Assembly (NCBI GenBank): GCA_900546845.1 | Contig: UREK01000001.1 | Span: forward strand, 124,001-188,000 | From: an uncultured Eubacteriales bacterium | Lineage (GTDB): Bacteria; Bacillota; Clostridia; Christensenellales; CAG-138 | Length of the DNA stretch: 64,000 bases | Direction of reading: 5' to 3' | In this document: positions 25,283 through 33,329 of the stretch, one piece after another | Numbering within the stretch: the stretch's first letter is position 1 | Layout: every line of letters begins with the position of its first letter | Notes under the pieces: generated by a model | Database searches by the model: none | The model's input: only the letters and a program-made list of their open reading frames with translations | What the model was told of the DNA's origin: nothing | Translations under genes and position numbers: made by a program

Positions 25283-26668
25283 TCATAGAAGCCGGCGTTT
25301 GGACAGACGGCGCAGCGCAATATATTCGTGCGTATCCCGCCGCACCTCTGGCGCGAGCGCAAGGAGCATCACGAGGTTCGGCAGCGCCATGAGCGAATTG
25401 AACGCTTCGCCCAGCCGCCAGACGGGCGCGATCTCCATCACTGCGCCCACGAACGCGCAGAGCAGGAACAGGACGCGGTATGCGCGCACGCCCTTTGCGC
25501 CCAGCAGGAACTCCGCCGCGCGCACGCCGTAAAGCGACCAGCCAAGCATAGAGGAAAACGCGAACAATGCCACGCAGATTGCGAGGAACACGCCCGCCGC
25601 GCGCAGCGGCACGACCGTGGCGAGCGCTTCAAGGGCGATCGCCATGCCGGAAGCGTCCGCGTCCCCATAGGGGATGGAAGCGCCCGAGACGAGCACCATG
25701 AGCGCTGTCAGCGTGCAGATGAGGATCGTATCCACGAACACCTCGAAAATGCCCATCATCGCCTGCTCCACCGGGTCGTCGCAGCGGGCGGAGGCATAGG
25801 CCATCGGCGCCGCGCCGATGCCCGCCTCGTTGGAGAACACGCCGCGCGTCATCCCAACGCGCAGCACCCGGGAAAGCGAAAAGCCAATTGCGCCGCCCAC
25901 GGCCGGCCGGAGCCCGAACGCACCTGCGAAGATCATCCGCAGGGCCTCCGGCAGGCGGGCCGAAAAGCGGGCGATGACCCAGACAGCCGCCCCGATATAG
26001 AGTGCGCTCATCACCGGTACCACATACGCGCTCGCGCTGCAAACGCGCTTTGCGCCGCCGAGGAGCACCGCGCCGAGCGCGGCCGCCGTCGCTGCGCCGG
26101 TGAGCCCCGCGATGAGGCGGGCGTCCAGGCTGGGAGTCTCTGCCACGGCGCGTACCGCCTCCGTGACGGCAGAGGCGATGGTGTTCACCTGCACCATATT
26201 GCCGCAGCCGAGCGAAGCGAGCAGCGTGAACGCCGCGAACAGCACCGCGAGCGGCGCCGCGCCCTTCCCCATGCCGAGGAGGATGCAGTACATTGTGCCG
26301 CCCACGGGCGCGCCGTCCGCGCCGCGCTTGCGGTAGCGCATGGCAAGGAGCACCTCCGCGTACTTCGTCGCCATGCCGATGACGCCGCTGACCCACATCC
26401 AGAAGATCGCGCCCGGGCCGCCGATTGCGATGGCGGAAGCCACGCCCGCGATGTTCCCCGTGCCGACGGACCCGCCGAGCGCGGCGGAGAGCGCCTCAAA
26501 CGGGCTGATCTCGCCTTTTTTGCCGCCCTTTTTGGGCCGGAGCAGGCGCAAAAGCCCACGGCAGATGGTCTTGACGCGCAGCGGGAACAGCCGCGTTAAA
26601 AACAGCATATAAACGCCCATGGCGATGAGCAGGAACGCCACGGCAAGGTTGAAGGTTTCGTCAAACAT
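25283..26668 (-). CDS. Sodium:alanine symporter family protein (AGCS)
   Basis: A 461-aa membrane transporter with about ten segments. Family signatures are GGSVGTGNIAGVASAIAIGGPGAIFWMWV (about residues 64-92) and SNEAGIGAAPMAYA. Imports alanine or glycine with Na+. I start at 26668: homology begins there and the GGGGGTG Shine-Dalgarno lies in the preceding terminator stem. The gene therefore begins inside the terminator region of the upstream PQQ-like gene on the same strand. Confidence 0.93.
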   Translation of the reverse strand: MFDETFNLAVAFLLIAMGVYMLFLTRLFPLRVKTICRGLLRLLRPKKGGKKGEISPFEALSAALGGSVGTGNIAGVASAIAIGGPGAIFWMWVSGVIGMATKYAEVLLAMRYRKRGADGAPVGGTMYCILLGMGKGAAPLAVLFAAFTLLASLGCGNMVQVNTIASAVTEAVRAVAETPSLDARLIAGLTGAATAAALGAVLLGGAKRVCSASAYVVPVMSALYIGAAVWVIARFSARLPEALRMIFAGAFGLRPAVGGAIGFSLSRVLRVGMTRGVFSNEAGIGAAPMAYASARCDDPVEQAMMGIFEVFVDTILICTLTALMVLVSGASIPYGDADASGMAIALEALATVVPLRAAGVFLAICVALFAFSSMLGWSLYGVRAAEFLLGAKGVRAYRVLFLLCAFVGAVMEIAPVWRLGEAFNSLMALPNLVMLLALAPEVRRDTHEYIALRRLSKRRLL

Positions 26669-26702
26669 AAAAGCACCCCCGCTGTGTTTTATGCGGGGGT
26701 GC
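26669..26702 (-). terminator. Terminator whose 3' arm carries the next gene's ribosome binding site
   Basis: GCACCCCCGC (26702-26693, minus strand), ten loop bases and GCGGGGGTGC (26682-26673) form a perfect 10-bp stem followed by TTTT and then the ATG of the alanine symporter. It ends the PQQ-like gene. The 3' arm also supplies the only Shine-Dalgarno-like sequence (GGGGGTG) for the symporter, which would be sequestered in any read-through transcript. Confidence 0.85.
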
Positions 26703-26717
26703 GGCGCTTCATGCGGA

Positions 26718-28550
26718 TTACTTGAGCCGGATGCCGTAAATGCGCTGGCCACGCGTGCCGACGACGATCATGTTGCCGTATGCTGCGGGCGAAGCCTCGA
26801 TGTTGCTTTCGATGTTGATCATATCGAGCACAGTGCCGGTCCTGCCGTCGAGCAGGTAAACATTGCCCTTGCGGTTGCACTGCACCAGGTAGCCGGTTCC
26901 GGCCGCGTCATAGAGCATCACCGGGGAGCTCCAGGCGTAATTGCCCATGTCGTATTCCCATATGGTCTCGCCCGTCTGAGTATCGAGCGCGTAGATCACG
27001 CCGCGGTCGTCCCCGCCGTAGCTGGCGACGGTCGTGAACAGCATCCCTTCCACGTTCCCTTCGCCGAGCACAGCGCTCGACATGATGCCGCCCGTCACGT
27101 TCTTGGTGGTATAGACCTTGAACTCCTTCTGCCAGATGATTTCGCCGGTCGTCGCGTTGATCTTGAAGAAGGCCACGGGGCCGTAGCCGTTTCCATCCGC
27201 CTTGTTGTCGAGCGTGGAACCGACGTAGAGATACGCTGCGGAGTTTTCGGCGTCCTCTTCAAAGGCGGCGGTGGCGTTGGTGTCATCCCAGATGTCCTGC
27301 ACCCAGACGGTCTCCATCGTGTTGGCGTTCACGCAGTGCATGAGGCCCGCGTTTTCCGTCAGGAACAGGTATTCCCGCCAGCCCACGGCGCTGCCTTCAT
27401 AGCCGACCCAGTAGTCGTTTTCGCCGGTGCGGTCCGCTCCGTAGCGGTATTTTACCGGGCGGGAGGGGTTCATCGTGAGCGTGCCCGCCGCTTCGTCATA
27501 CTGCGTGTTGAGCTTCACGCGGTAGAGCACGCCGTTTTCGCCCGGGTAGAGCAGCACGTCGCTTTCCGCGCACACCAGGGCGGAGCTGTCGTAAGCGTGC
27601 CAGGAACGGTCCGCAAAACTATCCGGCTTGTTGCCGAAGGAGAAAAGCACATCGCCCGTCACAAGGCTCACGGCCATTGCCCGGGATTCGCGCCCTTCGT
27701 CGTGGTAATGGTCGCCGGAACCGAGGTAGAGCACCGGGACGCCCCGCGGGTCTAGCGAACCCGCGCCCTTGAACGGCACGCCGATGTTGATCGGGTCGCG
27801 CGTCTTTTCGCCGGTTTCGAGGTCGAGGAAGTAGATCTTGCCGTCCATTGTGGCATAGATGACCTCCACGAGTCCGGCCTTGTTCTTGGCGGAATCATAC
27901 AGGTTCATGATCCGCTTGGTGGATTCCGGCCACTGCACGAGGATCGGCTGGCCGGACCAGCCGCTGCCTGTCCAAGAGCCGGAATAGCCGCCGCCTTCGC
28001 CCTTGCCGAGGCTGCCCGTGCCCGCGTACCAGGCGGCTTCGAGCTTCTTTTCCGCGACGTTTTCCGCCGTGCCGTAATACGGGTTCTGCCGGTAGTTGGT
28101 GCCGCGGAACGTCACAACGCCGGGGATGGCGGCATAGTCCTCCCCGCTGCCGAAATACACCCGATCCGCCTCCGCAGCCAGATATTGCGCCGCGATGGCC
28201 CCATCTACCTCAATTTCGGAATGGAAGCCCCATTGCGCGCCGGTCGTATCCGCTGTGCCTGACGCGATGGAGGTGGGGTTCGGGATCGGCGTTGGCGTAG
28301 GCTCCGGGGTGGGCTCCGGGGTCGGATCGGGCGTAGGTTCCGGCGTTTCCTTGCTGAACAGGCCATCCAACAGGCCGGGCTTCTGCGTTCCGGTAGGCTG
28401 CGCGCCGCCGTCGGGGTCCGCGCTGCCGCCTACGAGCGAGGAGACGGCAAGGATGCCCATCAGCACCGCCACGATGAGCAGGATCAGGATGATGAGGAAC
28501 TTGGGGGTGATTCTTCTTTGTCTGCGCCTTCTGCGGCGGCGTGTTGCCAT
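26718..28550 (-). CDS. Membrane-anchored PQQ-like beta-propeller protein
   Basis: A 610-aa protein. An Arg-rich N-terminus (RRRRRRRQRR) and one membrane helix (about residues 17-40) anchor it facing outward. A Pro/Thr/Glu linker (repeats of PEPTPDPTPEPT type, residues about 68-92) spans the wall. The rest is a propeller with PQQ-type blade motifs such as DGKIYFLDLETGEK, YALDTQTGETIWEYDMG and GNVYLLDGRTGTVLD. No enzyme residues are evident; a surface-binding or assembly role is possible. AAGAGGTG precedes the start. It is divergent from an ABC exporter. Confidence 0.8.
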   Translation of the reverse strand: MATRRRRRRRQRRITPKFLIILILLIVAVLMGILAVSSLVGGSADPDGGAQPTGTQKPGLLDGLFSKETPEPTPDPTPEPTPEPTPTPIPNPTSIASGTADTTGAQWGFHSEIEVDGAIAAQYLAAEADRVYFGSGEDYAAIPGVVTFRGTNYRQNPYYGTAENVAEKKLEAAWYAGTGSLGKGEGGGYSGSWTGSGWSGQPILVQWPESTKRIMNLYDSAKNKAGLVEVIYATMDGKIYFLDLETGEKTRDPINIGVPFKGAGSLDPRGVPVLYLGSGDHYHDEGRESRAMAVSLVTGDVLFSFGNKPDSFADRSWHAYDSSALVCAESDVLLYPGENGVLYRVKLNTQYDEAAGTLTMNPSRPVKYRYGADRTGENDYWVGYEGSAVGWREYLFLTENAGLMHCVNANTMETVWVQDIWDDTNATAAFEEDAENSAAYLYVGSTLDNKADGNGYGPVAFFKINATTGEIIWQKEFKVYTTKNVTGGIMSSAVLGEGNVEGMLFTTVASYGGDDRGVIYALDTQTGETIWEYDMGNYAWSSPVMLYDAAGTGYLVQCNRKGNVYLLDGRTGTVLDMINIESNIEASPAAYGNMIVVGTRGQRIYGIRLK

Positions 28551-28584
28551 GGGTACACCTCTTAGTCAGTCGATATTGCTTGTT

Positions 28585-28613
28585 ATTATACCCGTTTTGG
28601 CAGGATGCGGCAA
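28585..28613 (-). promoter_or_regulatory. Promoter of the PQQ-like propeller gene
   Basis: On the minus strand TTGCCG (28613-28608), 17-base spacer and a perfect TATAAT (28590-28585), 35 bases before the ATG. Confidence 0.75.
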
Positions 28614-28631
28614 GGGGCGGGGCGCTTGCGC

Positions 28632-28661
28632 TTGACAACGCGGCTCCGCTCGTGATTTAAT
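28632..28661 (+). promoter_or_regulatory. Promoter of the leader/ABC exporter transcript
   Basis: TTGACA (28632-28637), 18-base spacer, TTTAAT (28656-28661). Transcription would begin near 28668, leaving an unusually long leader of about 210 bases before the ABC exporter ATG at 28877. Confidence 0.6.
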
Positions 28662-28699
28662 GAAAGCAGTTCAACCAATTATCTTTCCGGGAGCAAGCT

Positions 28700-28732
28700 A
28701 TGTATAGCGCCTACAAGCCCTTTATCTCCTAA
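28700..28732 (+). CDS. Possible 10-aa leader peptide of the ABC exporter
   Basis: An ATG at 28700 with GGGAG six bases before it opens a ten-codon frame, MYSAYKPFIS, ending TAA at 28732. It sits about 30 bases into the predicted leader, 145 bases before the ABC gene. Leader peptides of this size control drug-export and rRNA-methylase genes by ribosome stalling, but no competing RNA structures were worked out here, so the function is conjecture. Confidence 0.35.
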   Translation: MYSAYKPFIS

Positions 28733-28876
28733 AGCCGTAAGGAGCATCCGAGCAACACGTCCGCATCCGGCCCGCAAGCAGCGCATGCGTGGGGCGGGTT
28801 TGTGCGCGTACGCGAAAGAGCGTCTCTTTGCGGCTGTTTTTATGCCCGAAAACAAAAACGCAAGGAGGGACACACC

Positions 28877-30634
28877 ATGTTCAAAGGGCTTTGGTTTCTA
28901 TGCAAATTCGGCTGGAATTCCGAAAAGCGATACATCATCTACAACGTGTTATACCAGCTCGTCAATTCCCTGATCCCGCTCGTCGCCGTGGCGGTTCCCA
29001 AGTATATCATCGATGAGCTGATGGGCGCGCAGCGGCCAGAGAAGCTCGCCCTGTACGTAGGTATCCTCGCGGGGTATACGCTCCTCGCCACCTGCGCGTC
29101 GAAATTCTTGTTCTTTGCGGGGTTTTCCTGCCGCGTCAAGGTGGGGAACGATTTTGATCGGTTCATGAGCCGGAAGCTGGTGAACGCGGACTTTGAAAGG
29201 CTGGAATCGCCCGCATTCTGGGACTTGAAAAAGCGGGCGGAGAAATTCCTGTACGCGGATTGGCACGGCTTCAGCTACCTGCTGGACAGCGCGCTTGACA
29301 TCTTTGGCAGGGCCGTTACGCTCGCGGGCATCATCGCCATTGTGGCGACGCTCAACGTCTGGGTGGTGCTGCTGTTCGTGGCGCTCGTGCTCGCAAGTTC
29401 CGCCGTGGAGGGCTGGGCAAAAAAGAACGGCGCGCGGGTCTCCATGGAATGCGCGCCGTATGAGCGCGGCTTCCAGTATTATTCCGGGCTGGTTTCCCAG
29501 CCGGGATACGGCAAGGAGATCCGGCTTTACGGTCTCGGCGGCTGGCTTCTTTCCCGGATGGAAGGGTATGGGAAGGATATGTACGAGTGCTACCGACGGC
29601 GCAACAACTTCTACATCAAATCCGGCTCGTTCACGGCGCTGATGTCCTTCGTGCAGCAGGGCGCGGCCTATGCATACCTGATCGCGCGCGTGACCGGGGG
29701 CGGGATGGCTATCGGCGATTTTACGATGTATGTGGGCGCGGTGACGGCGTTTTCAAGCGCGATGCGCGCGGTGATGGAAAACTTCGTGGACGTGAAAGCC
29801 TACAGCCCGTATTACGAGGCGATGGAGGAATACCAGAACCTCCCCGACACAATGCGCCGGAACCGGCGGCTGCCCGTGCCTGCGGGGCCGCACAAGATCG
29901 AGCTGCGCAACGTGACGTTCCGCTACCCGGGGCAGGAGCACCCAGCGCTCAAGAACGTGAGCATCGTGCTCACCCCGGGGGAGAAGCTCGCCATCGTCGG
30001 GGAAAACGGCGCGGGCAAGACGACCTTCATCAAACTCCTTATGCGCCTTTACGACCCGGACGAGGGGACGGTTCTGCTCGACGGCGTGGATGTGCGCGAC
30101 ATTGCGTATGAGGAGTACCTGGCGCTGTTTTCCACCGTGTTCCAGGATTACAAGCTGTTCGCGTTCTCGCTGAAGGAAAACGTTACCTGCGGCGCGGAGG
30201 CGGACGATGCGGCGGTCGAGGCGCTCCTGCGCCGCGTCGGCCTAGGGGCGCGGCTTGACACGCTGCCCTGCGGCATACATACGGCGGTTTATAAGGAGTT
30301 CGATGAAACAGGCTTCGAGCCTTCCGGCGGCGAGGGGCAGAAGATCGCGCTCGCGCGGGCGCTCTGCAAGGGCGCGCCCATCGTCGTACTCGATGAGCCA
30401 ACCGCCGCGCTTGATCCGCGGGCGGAATATGAGCTCTACCAGCGCTTCGACGAGCTGGCCGGGGGGAAGACGGCAATCTACATTTCGCACCGGCTTTCGA
30501 GCGCGAAGTTCTGTGACCGCATCGCCGTATTCCACGGCGGGGAGATCACGGAACTCGGCACACATGACGCGCTCATGCGCCGGGGCGGCACGTATGCACA
30601 GCTCTTTTCCATGCAGGCGCAGTATTATGTATAA
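28877..30634 (+). CDS. ABC exporter (membrane domain fused to ATPase)
   Basis: A 585-aa half-transporter: membrane domain to about residue 315, then an ATPase with Walker A GENGAGKTT, signature PSGGEGQ, Walker B VVLDEPTAALD and switch His in ISHRLSS. All ATP-site residues look intact, so it likely works as a homodimer. The membrane domain resembles peptide or lantibiotic-type exporters without a peptidase domain. AAGGAGG precedes ATG 28877; an upstream ATG at 28802 has no such site. Confidence 0.9.
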   Translation: MFKGLWFLCKFGWNSEKRYIIYNVLYQLVNSLIPLVAVAVPKYIIDELMGAQRPEKLALYVGILAGYTLLATCASKFLFFAGFSCRVKVGNDFDRFMSRKLVNADFERLESPAFWDLKKRAEKFLYADWHGFSYLLDSALDIFGRAVTLAGIIAIVATLNVWVVLLFVALVLASSAVEGWAKKNGARVSMECAPYERGFQYYSGLVSQPGYGKEIRLYGLGGWLLSRMEGYGKDMYECYRRRNNFYIKSGSFTALMSFVQQGAAYAYLIARVTGGGMAIGDFTMYVGAVTAFSSAMRAVMENFVDVKAYSPYYEAMEEYQNLPDTMRRNRRLPVPAGPHKIELRNVTFRYPGQEHPALKNVSIVLTPGEKLAIVGENGAGKTTFIKLLMRLYDPDEGTVLLDGVDVRDIAYEEYLALFSTVFQDYKLFAFSLKENVTCGAEADDAAVEALLRRVGLGARLDTLPCGIHTAVYKEFDETGFEPSGGEGQKIALARALCKGAPIVVLDEPTAALDPRAEYELYQRFDELAGGKTAIYISHRLSSAKFCDRIAVFHGGEITELGTHDALMRRGGTYAQLFSMQAQYYV

Positions 30635-30645
30635 CCGGCAAACGG

Positions 30646-30675
30646 AAAAAGCGAGGGCGGCCAATGGCCGCCCTT
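30646..30675. terminator. Bidirectional terminator between convergent genes
   Basis: GGGCGGCC, three bases and GGCCGCCC (30655-30673) form a perfect 8-bp stem. Two Ts follow on the plus strand and a five-T run (from AAAAA at 30646-30650) follows four bases after the stem on the minus strand. Confidence 0.75.
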
Positions 30676-30702
30676 ACCCGTTCTTAAATTGAGTCCGCGC
30701 GA

Positions 30703-32454
30703 TTATCTCAGCCGGTATTTTTCCAAATATTCCTTGCGCATCGCTTCATATCGGCTGTTGTCCAGATCCTTGAGCACATGCATGTATTCGTGCATCGCCA
30801 TGGTGTGCTGGGCGGTCTGGATGACGTAGGCGGCAATGTTGCTGCAATGATCCGAGATGCGCTCGAAGTTTGTCAGCAGATCGGTGAAGATGAAGCCGAG
30901 CTCGATCGTGCAGCCGCCGTGCTGCAGGCGCTCAATGTGCTGGGTTTTGAGCTCCGCGCGCAAATCGTCCACCACGTCCTCCAGAGGTTCGACACGCGCG
31001 GCAAGCAAAACGTCGTCGTTGAAGAAGGCGCGGGTGGAAAGATCCAGCACCTCCGTGACGGCGGCGATGATCACATCGAGCTGGTCGAGGGCCGAGGAGG
31101 AGAAGGAAAGCCCCTTCTCGTGCATCTCGCCGCAGGATTCCGAGATGTTCAGCGCGTGGTCGCCAATGCGCTCGAAGTCCCCAATCGCGTGGAGCAGCTT
31201 CTGCGTTTCGCGGTTATCCGTCTGCGTGAGGCTCTTTGCGGAAAGCTCCACGAGGTAGGTGCCGATGCGGTCCTCGTACATGTCGATTTTCTCCTCGGCT
31301 TCCGCGACGCCGCGCGCGACCTTCGCGTCATAGCTGCGGATGAGGGAGAGCGCGTCGCGGAACGTCGCCATGCAGAGATCGGACATGTCCTTGGTCAAAG
31401 CGCGGCTTCGGTCTACGGCAAGGCCAGGGGTGGCCATGAAACGCTCGTCGAGCAGGATGGCCTGCTCGTTCGTCTCCGCGCCGCCCTTGATGGTAAGGCA
31501 GGCGAGACGCTCTAGCTGGCGCATGAACGGGAGCATAGCGACGATGCTGATAAGGTTGAGCGCTGAGTGGACGACGGCGATGCTGACGGGCGTGACAGCC
31601 GATTCCATAAAGGGGAAATGGAACAGCGCATTTGCGAGCATGAACAGGGCCGTCACGGCCACCTTGCCGATGAGGCTGAAATACAGGTGCACGAACGCCG
31701 TGCGGCGCGCCTCCCGGCTCGTGCCGACGGAGGAGAGCAGCGTGATGATGCAGGCGCCGATGTTCATGCCGAGGATGATCGGGATCGCGGTGCTGAAGGT
31801 GACGCTGCCCGTTACGGAAAGCGCCTGCAGGATGCCGACGGAAGCGGAGGAGCTCTGGATGACCGCAGTGAGGACCGCGCCCGTGAGCACGCCGAGAATC
31901 GGGCTTTCAAACAGCGTGAGGATCCGCGTAAACTCCGGCAGGCCCGCAAGCGGCTCCACCGCGCCGCTCATCGTCTGCATGCCGAACATGAGGATCGCAA
32001 AGCCGAGCAGGATGGTGCCGACGTCCTTGCGTTTGTTGCTCTTGGAAAACAGAAGGAAGGAAACGCCGACGAGCGCCAGGATCGGGGAAAACGAGGAGGG
32101 CTTCAAAAGCTGCACGAATACGCTTTCCCCCTCGATGCCCGAAAGGCTCAGCACCCAGGCTGTGATCGTTGTGCCGAGGTTCGCGCCCATGATGACGCCT
32201 GTGGCCTGCGCGAGTTTCATGATGCCGGAATTGACGAAGCCCACAACCATAACCGTCGTGGCCGCCGAACTTTGGATGATCGCCGTCACCGCCGCGCCGA
32301 GCAGGATGCTCTTAATGGGGTTTGCGGTCAGCTTTTCCAAGATGATGCGCATCTGCCTCCCGGCACGCTTCTCGATCCCTTCGCCCATTACGCGCATGCC
32401 ATAAAGGAACAGCGCGATGCCGCCAAACAGGGTCAATACTCCAAACAAATCCAT
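30703..32454 (-). CDS. Na/Pi cotransporter family protein with PhoU domain
   Basis: A 583-aa protein. Residues 1-310 are two Na/Pi-cotransporter repeats with the paired QSSAATT (QSSSASV) motifs that form the substrate site. Residues about 350-550 are a PhoU-like helical domain (LLHAIGDFERIGDHALNISE and TDLLTNFERISDHCSNIA). Members move phosphate with Na+ and probably couple to phosphate sensing. The ribosome binding site is weak (AGAAAGAG). Confidence 0.92.
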   Translation of the reverse strand: MDLFGVLTLFGGIALFLYGMRVMGEGIEKRAGRQMRIILEKLTANPIKSILLGAAVTAIIQSSAATTVMVVGFVNSGIMKLAQATGVIMGANLGTTITAWVLSLSGIEGESVFVQLLKPSSFSPILALVGVSFLLFSKSNKRKDVGTILLGFAILMFGMQTMSGAVEPLAGLPEFTRILTLFESPILGVLTGAVLTAVIQSSSASVGILQALSVTGSVTFSTAIPIILGMNIGACIITLLSSVGTSREARRTAFVHLYFSLIGKVAVTALFMLANALFHFPFMESAVTPVSIAVVHSALNLISIVAMLPFMRQLERLACLTIKGGAETNEQAILLDERFMATPGLAVDRSRALTKDMSDLCMATFRDALSLIRSYDAKVARGVAEAEEKIDMYEDRIGTYLVELSAKSLTQTDNRETQKLLHAIGDFERIGDHALNISESCGEMHEKGLSFSSSALDQLDVIIAAVTEVLDLSTRAFFNDDVLLAARVEPLEDVVDDLRAELKTQHIERLQHGGCTIELGFIFTDLLTNFERISDHCSNIAAYVIQTAQHTMAMHEYMHVLKDLDNSRYEAMRKEYLEKYRLR

Positions 32455-32558
32455 AACAGCCGTTCGTCTCTTTCTGTGATTTCCCTGAAATCCCTATATT
32501 ACGCCATATTACAACAAAATAAATTATAACGCAGATGCACGGGTTTGTCATCCCCCGC

Positions 32559-32587
32559 TTGCGCGGCTGGCGCGGAGGCCTTATAAT
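32559..32587 (+). promoter_or_regulatory. Promoter of pth-mfd
   Basis: TTGCGC (32559-32564), 17-base spacer, perfect TATAAT (32582-32587). The 90-base leader contains a hairpin with arms CATGCCG and CGGCATG (32625-32641). Confidence 0.75.
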
Positions 32588-32678
32588 AAAGGCTACAAAA
32601 CAAGAAACATACTTTCGACCCCCATGCCGAAGCGGCATGAGGGCGTCGTTGCGTGCGGGAAAGCGAGGAGGGACTTTT

Positions 32679-33329
32679 ATGTTTATCGTGCTAGGCCTGG
32701 GCAATCCTGGGCGCGAATACCAGAACACGCGGCACAACATCGGCTTCATGACGCTCGACATTCTGGCGGACCGCTATCACATCGACGTCTGCCGCCACAA
32801 TTTCCGCAGCGTGTTCGGGGAAGGGCGCATCGGCTCGGAACGCGTCGCCCTCGCAAAACCGGAAACGTTCATGAACAATTCCGGCTGGGCGGCGCGGGAT
32901 CTCGTGAACTGGTATAAATGTAAAAATTCGGAACTGATCGTCGTCTATGATGACATCGACATCCCCATCGGCACGCTGCGCATCCGCGAGGGCGGTTCCT
33001 CCGGCACGCACAACGGCATGCGCAGCATCATCTACCAGCTCGGGTTTGACGATTTTCCGCGCGTGCGCGTGGGCATCGGCCACCCGGACGGGCAGCGCAA
33101 CCTCGTCTCCCATGTGCTCGGCGCACCGGACGCGGAGGAAAAGGCGCTGCTGCTCACCGCGATGAACGGCGCGGCGGACGCGGTGGAGCTCATCGTGCGC
33201 GGGGAACTCAAGGAGGCCCAGGCGCGCTTCAACAAACGCCCAAAGAAGGAAAAGGCGCAGGCGGAACCCGCGGAGGAACCGCTTACGCTCGTGAAGGCAG
33301 GCGGGCTGCAAGAGGAAACGCATGAATAA
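32679..33329 (+). CDS. pth: Peptidyl-tRNA hydrolase
   Basis: A 216-aa esterase that releases peptides from prematurely dropped peptidyl-tRNA. It has GLGNPG (7-12), the catalytic His in NTRHNIGF, MNNSG with the substrate Asn, DDIDIP with the catalytic Asp, and GHNG-like GTHNGMRSI. A Lys/Glu-rich C-terminal extension of about 30 residues (NKRPKKEKAQAEPAEE) goes beyond the usual length. ATG 32679 follows GAGGAGG. The stop overlaps the mfd start by eight bases. Confidence 0.95.
   Translation: MFIVLGLGNPGREYQNTRHNIGFMTLDILADRYHIDVCRHNFRSVFGEGRIGSERVALAKPETFMNNSGWAARDLVNWYKCKNSELIVVYDDIDIPIGTLRIREGGSSGTHNGMRSIIYQLGFDDFPRVRVGIGHPDGQRNLVSHVLGAPDAEEKALLLTAMNGAADAVELIVRGELKEAQARFNKRPKKEKAQAEPAEEPLTLVKAGGLQEETHE

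Noticed and set aside
25328..26599. A 423-codon plus-strand frame
   Set aside because: Antisense shadow of the alanine symporter.
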